From: Flavipsychrobacter sp.
Lineage (GTDB): Bacteria > Bacteroidota > Bacteroidia > Chitinophagales > Chitinophagaceae
DNA: 44,449 nucleotides
Assembly (NCBI GenBank): GCA_025963465.1
Contig: JAOQAP010000080.1
Location: forward strand, 1-44,449
Reading direction: 5' to 3'
Shown: positions 42,801 to 44,449 of the stretch, piece after piece
How the letters are laid out: every line of letters begins with the position of its first letter
Position numbering within the stretch: position 1 is the stretch's first letter
Program-made: the position numbers and the translations under genes
The notes under the pieces: generated by a model
The model's input: the letters and a program-made list of their open reading frames with translations, nothing else
The model's database searches: none
Told to the model about the DNA's origin: nothing

Positions 42801-42816
42801 TCATTACTTTCGGAGC

Positions 42817-43563
42817 ATGAAGGGATCGCGGCTATATATGGTTTTCATTGCAGGGCTTGTGGCTATGCTGCTGCCTGCGAGGACGTATAGCAGCCCAAAA
42901 AACAATGATTCTGTAATGATCGTTATAGAGCCTGTATTCAACGGCGCTCCGCTGAAACTGGCCGACCAGTATTACGTGAATGAGCATGGCGATACTTTGT
43001 TCATCGACCTGTTCCGCTTCTATATCACTAACCTGCAGTTGCGATCTGATAAGACAGTGGCGAAGGATGTAAACAGTCACCTGGTGGATGCGGAGGTAAC
43101 TTACTCCTGCCGCTTTGCTGTTAACAATGTAGCTGAAGGCAATTATACTTCTTTACACTTTACCCTGGGCGTAGATAGCGTTACTAATACCAATGGGGCA
43201 AACGGCGGCGACCTGGACCCGGTGAATGGTATGTACTGGGCATGGAACAGCGGCTATATCATGGCTAAAATGGAAGGGCGCTCCAACGTATGCAAAACGA
43301 GACACCATGCTTTTGAATTTCATATAGGTGGGTATATGCCACCATATAACGCTGCCAGGACGGTGAGCATAACACTGCCTGAAGCGGCGGTGGTGAAAAG
43401 CGGAGGCAAAACCGTTATTCACATAAAGGCCGATGCAGCGGCATGGTTTACGGGCGTAGACCTCAGCAGGCAAAACTCCATAATGATACCGGGCAAAGAG
43501 GCCTGTGCGGTAGCCGACAAATACGTAAAGATGTTTACCGCAGGAGCCGTTACGCATGAGTAA
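42817..43563 (+). CDS. MbnP-like copper-binding protein
   Basis: The Met at 42817 gives 248 residues, with a signal peptide (MKGSRLYMVFIAGLVAMLLPARTYS); CGGAG just upstream may be a ribosome binding site. Met at 42790 is an alternative, overlapping the CpxP-like stop. The longer open frame from 42679 is only overlap. The protein has the MbnP family pattern: 'VEPVFNGAPLKL', 'FRFYITNLQL', 'HFTLGVDSVTNTNG', 'MYWAWNSGYIMAKMEGRS', and 'FHIGGY'. MbnP relatives bind copper in the periplasm after tryptophan oxidation by a partner di-haem MbnH peroxidase. The next gene, overlapping by 8 bases, is such a di-haem cytochrome c peroxidase-like protein, which supports this pairing. Confidence 0.82.
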   Translation: MKGSRLYMVFIAGLVAMLLPARTYSSPKNNDSVMIVIEPVFNGAPLKLADQYYVNEHGDTLFIDLFRFYITNLQLRSDKTVAKDVNSHLVDAEVTYSCRFAVNNVAEGNYTSLHFTLGVDSVTNTNGANGGDLDPVNGMYWAWNSGYIMAKMEGRSNVCKTRHHAFEFHIGGYMPPYNAARTVSITLPEAAVVKSGGKTVIHIKADAAAWFTGVDLSRQNSIMIPGKEACAVADKYVKMFTAGAVTHE

Positions 43564-44449
43564 GCGTAGCCTGAAATATTTACTACCTGCATTGCTGTGG
43601 GCATTTACATTGGTACTGTCCTTTGCATTCAGCACCAAAGATGAGGATATAAGATTTGTACAACCCGAAGGTTGGCCGAAGCCTTTTTATGACCTTTCGA
43701 AAAACAAGGTAACTACTGCTGGTTTTGAACTGGGCAGGAAACTGTTTTATGATCCGCGGCTGTCGGGCGATGGGAGTATTTCGTGCGGGAGCTGCCATAT
43801 GCAGGTGAGCGGGTTTGCACATGCGGGGAATGTGTTTAGCCATGGCATGAATGGCGCGAAAGGCAGGCGTAATTCGCCAACACTGTTCAACCTTGCATGG
43901 AACACATCATTTATGTGGGACGGCGGGGTAAACAACCTGGAAGTGCAGCCGCTTGCGCCAATGAGCAGCGTCAGTGAAATGGGCACCACATTGGAAAGTA
44001 TAGTACGCAGGTTGGGTGTAATTCCTGAGTATAGATCAGGCTTCTATCTTACATTCGGCGATAGTGCCATAACGGGGCAACGGGTGCTGAAGGCATTGGC
44101 ACAATTCACGGTGATGCTGGAATCATACAATTCAAGGTATGATAGGTATGTTCGTAAAGAGCAGGGCGGCACACTGACAAACGAAGAACAACATGGACTA
44201 AAACTATTCAGGAAGCATTGCGAGACATGCCATAACGAGCCGCTGTTCACTAACAACTCTTTTCAGAACATAGGATTGCCAATAGACACTACACTAAACG
44301 ATTACGGGCGGCTTGGTATTATACATGACATGCATGATTCGTTGAAGTTCAAAACACCGTCGTTAAGGAATGTAGCAGTATCTGCACCCTATATGCACGA
44401 CGGACGTTTTGCTACGCTCATGCAGGTATTAGATCATTATACCAATGGC
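43556..44449 (+). CDS. di-haem cytochrome c peroxidase / MbnH-like protein (3' partial)
   Basis: The frame starts at an ATG overlapping the MbnP-like stop by 8 bases and runs off the window end (298 codons present). A signal or anchor segment (residues 7-24) is followed by a long peroxidase fold. Haem motifs are CGSCH ('SISCGSCHMQVSGF') and CETCH ('KHCETCHNEPLF'). Other family segments are 'RRNSPTLFNLAWNTSFMWDGG', 'LQFTV'-like helices and 'LKFKTPSLRNVAVSAPYMHDGRFATL'. It uses hydrogen peroxide or another oxidant in the periplasm. The adjacent MbnP-like gene suggests an MbnH role in oxidising a tryptophan of that partner, though a methyl-parallel CcpA/MauG-type function is possible. Confidence 0.88.
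   Translation, partial: MSKRSLKYLLPALLWAFTLVLSFAFSTKDEDIRFVQPEGWPKPFYDLSKNKVTTAGFELGRKLFYDPRLSGDGSISCGSCHMQVSGFAHAGNVFSHGMNGAKGRRNSPTLFNLAWNTSFMWDGGVNNLEVQPLAPMSSVSEMGTTLESIVRRLGVIPEYRSGFYLTFGDSAITGQRVLKALAQFTVMLESYNSRYDRYVRKEQGGTLTNEEQHGLKLFRKHCETCHNEPLFTNNSFQNIGLPIDTTLNDYGRLGIIHDMHDSLKFKTPSLRNVAVSAPYMHDGRFATLMQVLDHYTNG

Noticed and set aside
42679-42816. Long N-terminal extension of the MbnP-like gene
   Set aside because: It overlaps the Pro-rich tail of the CpxP-like gene by 122 bases and would bury the signal peptide; a start at 42817 (or 42790) fits.

Overview
The window looks like a chromosomal segment of a Bacteroidota bacterium, most likely Chitinophagaceae or a relative. The evidence is TAnnTTTG-type -7 elements, few Shine-Dalgarno sites, three secreted proteins with type IX secretion (T9SS) C-terminal sorting domains, an ABC permease fused to an M1 peptidase, DUF3857 proteins and a subclass A2 class A beta-lactamase. 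I saw no rRNA, tRNA, CRISPR array, insertion sequence or prophage.

Layout. 1-7.9 kb: the 3' end of a GreA/B-like gene, a trypsin-fold protease, an ABC exporter pair whose permease carries an M1 peptidase, an unknown conserved protein, and an acyl-CoA dehydrogenase-like flavoprotein. 8.2-17.9 kb: three tandem paralogous giant adhesin-like proteins (SprB-type repeats, Cna-B-like domain, DUF11/DUF7619-like domain, T9SS tail), each closed by its own strong hairpin terminator. 18-26.4 kb: rlmI, then a reverse-strand operon of two DUF3857 proteins and kdsA (one DUF3857 protein has lost its transglutaminase catalytic residues), then sdaA and a fasciclin protein. 26.5-31.9 kb: a frameshifted YhcH-family gene, a VOC protein, two paralogous receiver-only response regulators that share a promoter block and flank a lipoprotein and an AlgX-like SGNH protein, then a DinB-like gene and a class A beta-lactamase. 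32-34.7 kb: small genes separated by several families of short intergenic repeats, including an 848-bp gene-poor block of diverged direct repeats. 34.7-38.3 kb: a visibly AT-rich island with a putative phage abortive-infection protein (putAbiC type) facing a NACHT NTPase. This is the best candidate for an undescribed system. 38.4-44.4 kb: an Uup-like ABC-F protein, a LolA-fold-like secreted protein, an ECF sigma factor with a small membrane protein and a CpxP-like protein, then an MbnP-like copper protein overlapping a di-haem cytochrome c peroxidase gene that runs off the end.

How the parts fit. Most of the window is envelope biology: T9SS surface proteins, export, periplasmic stress sensing, KDO synthesis, polysaccharide modification and metal handling. 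The defence-like island sits among repeats. Several genes (rlmI, the DUF4268 gene, uup) have a -7 element only 4-8 bases before the ATG, which suggests leaderless or nearly leaderless transcripts. All functions come from motif and family recognition by eye; no database search was possible.
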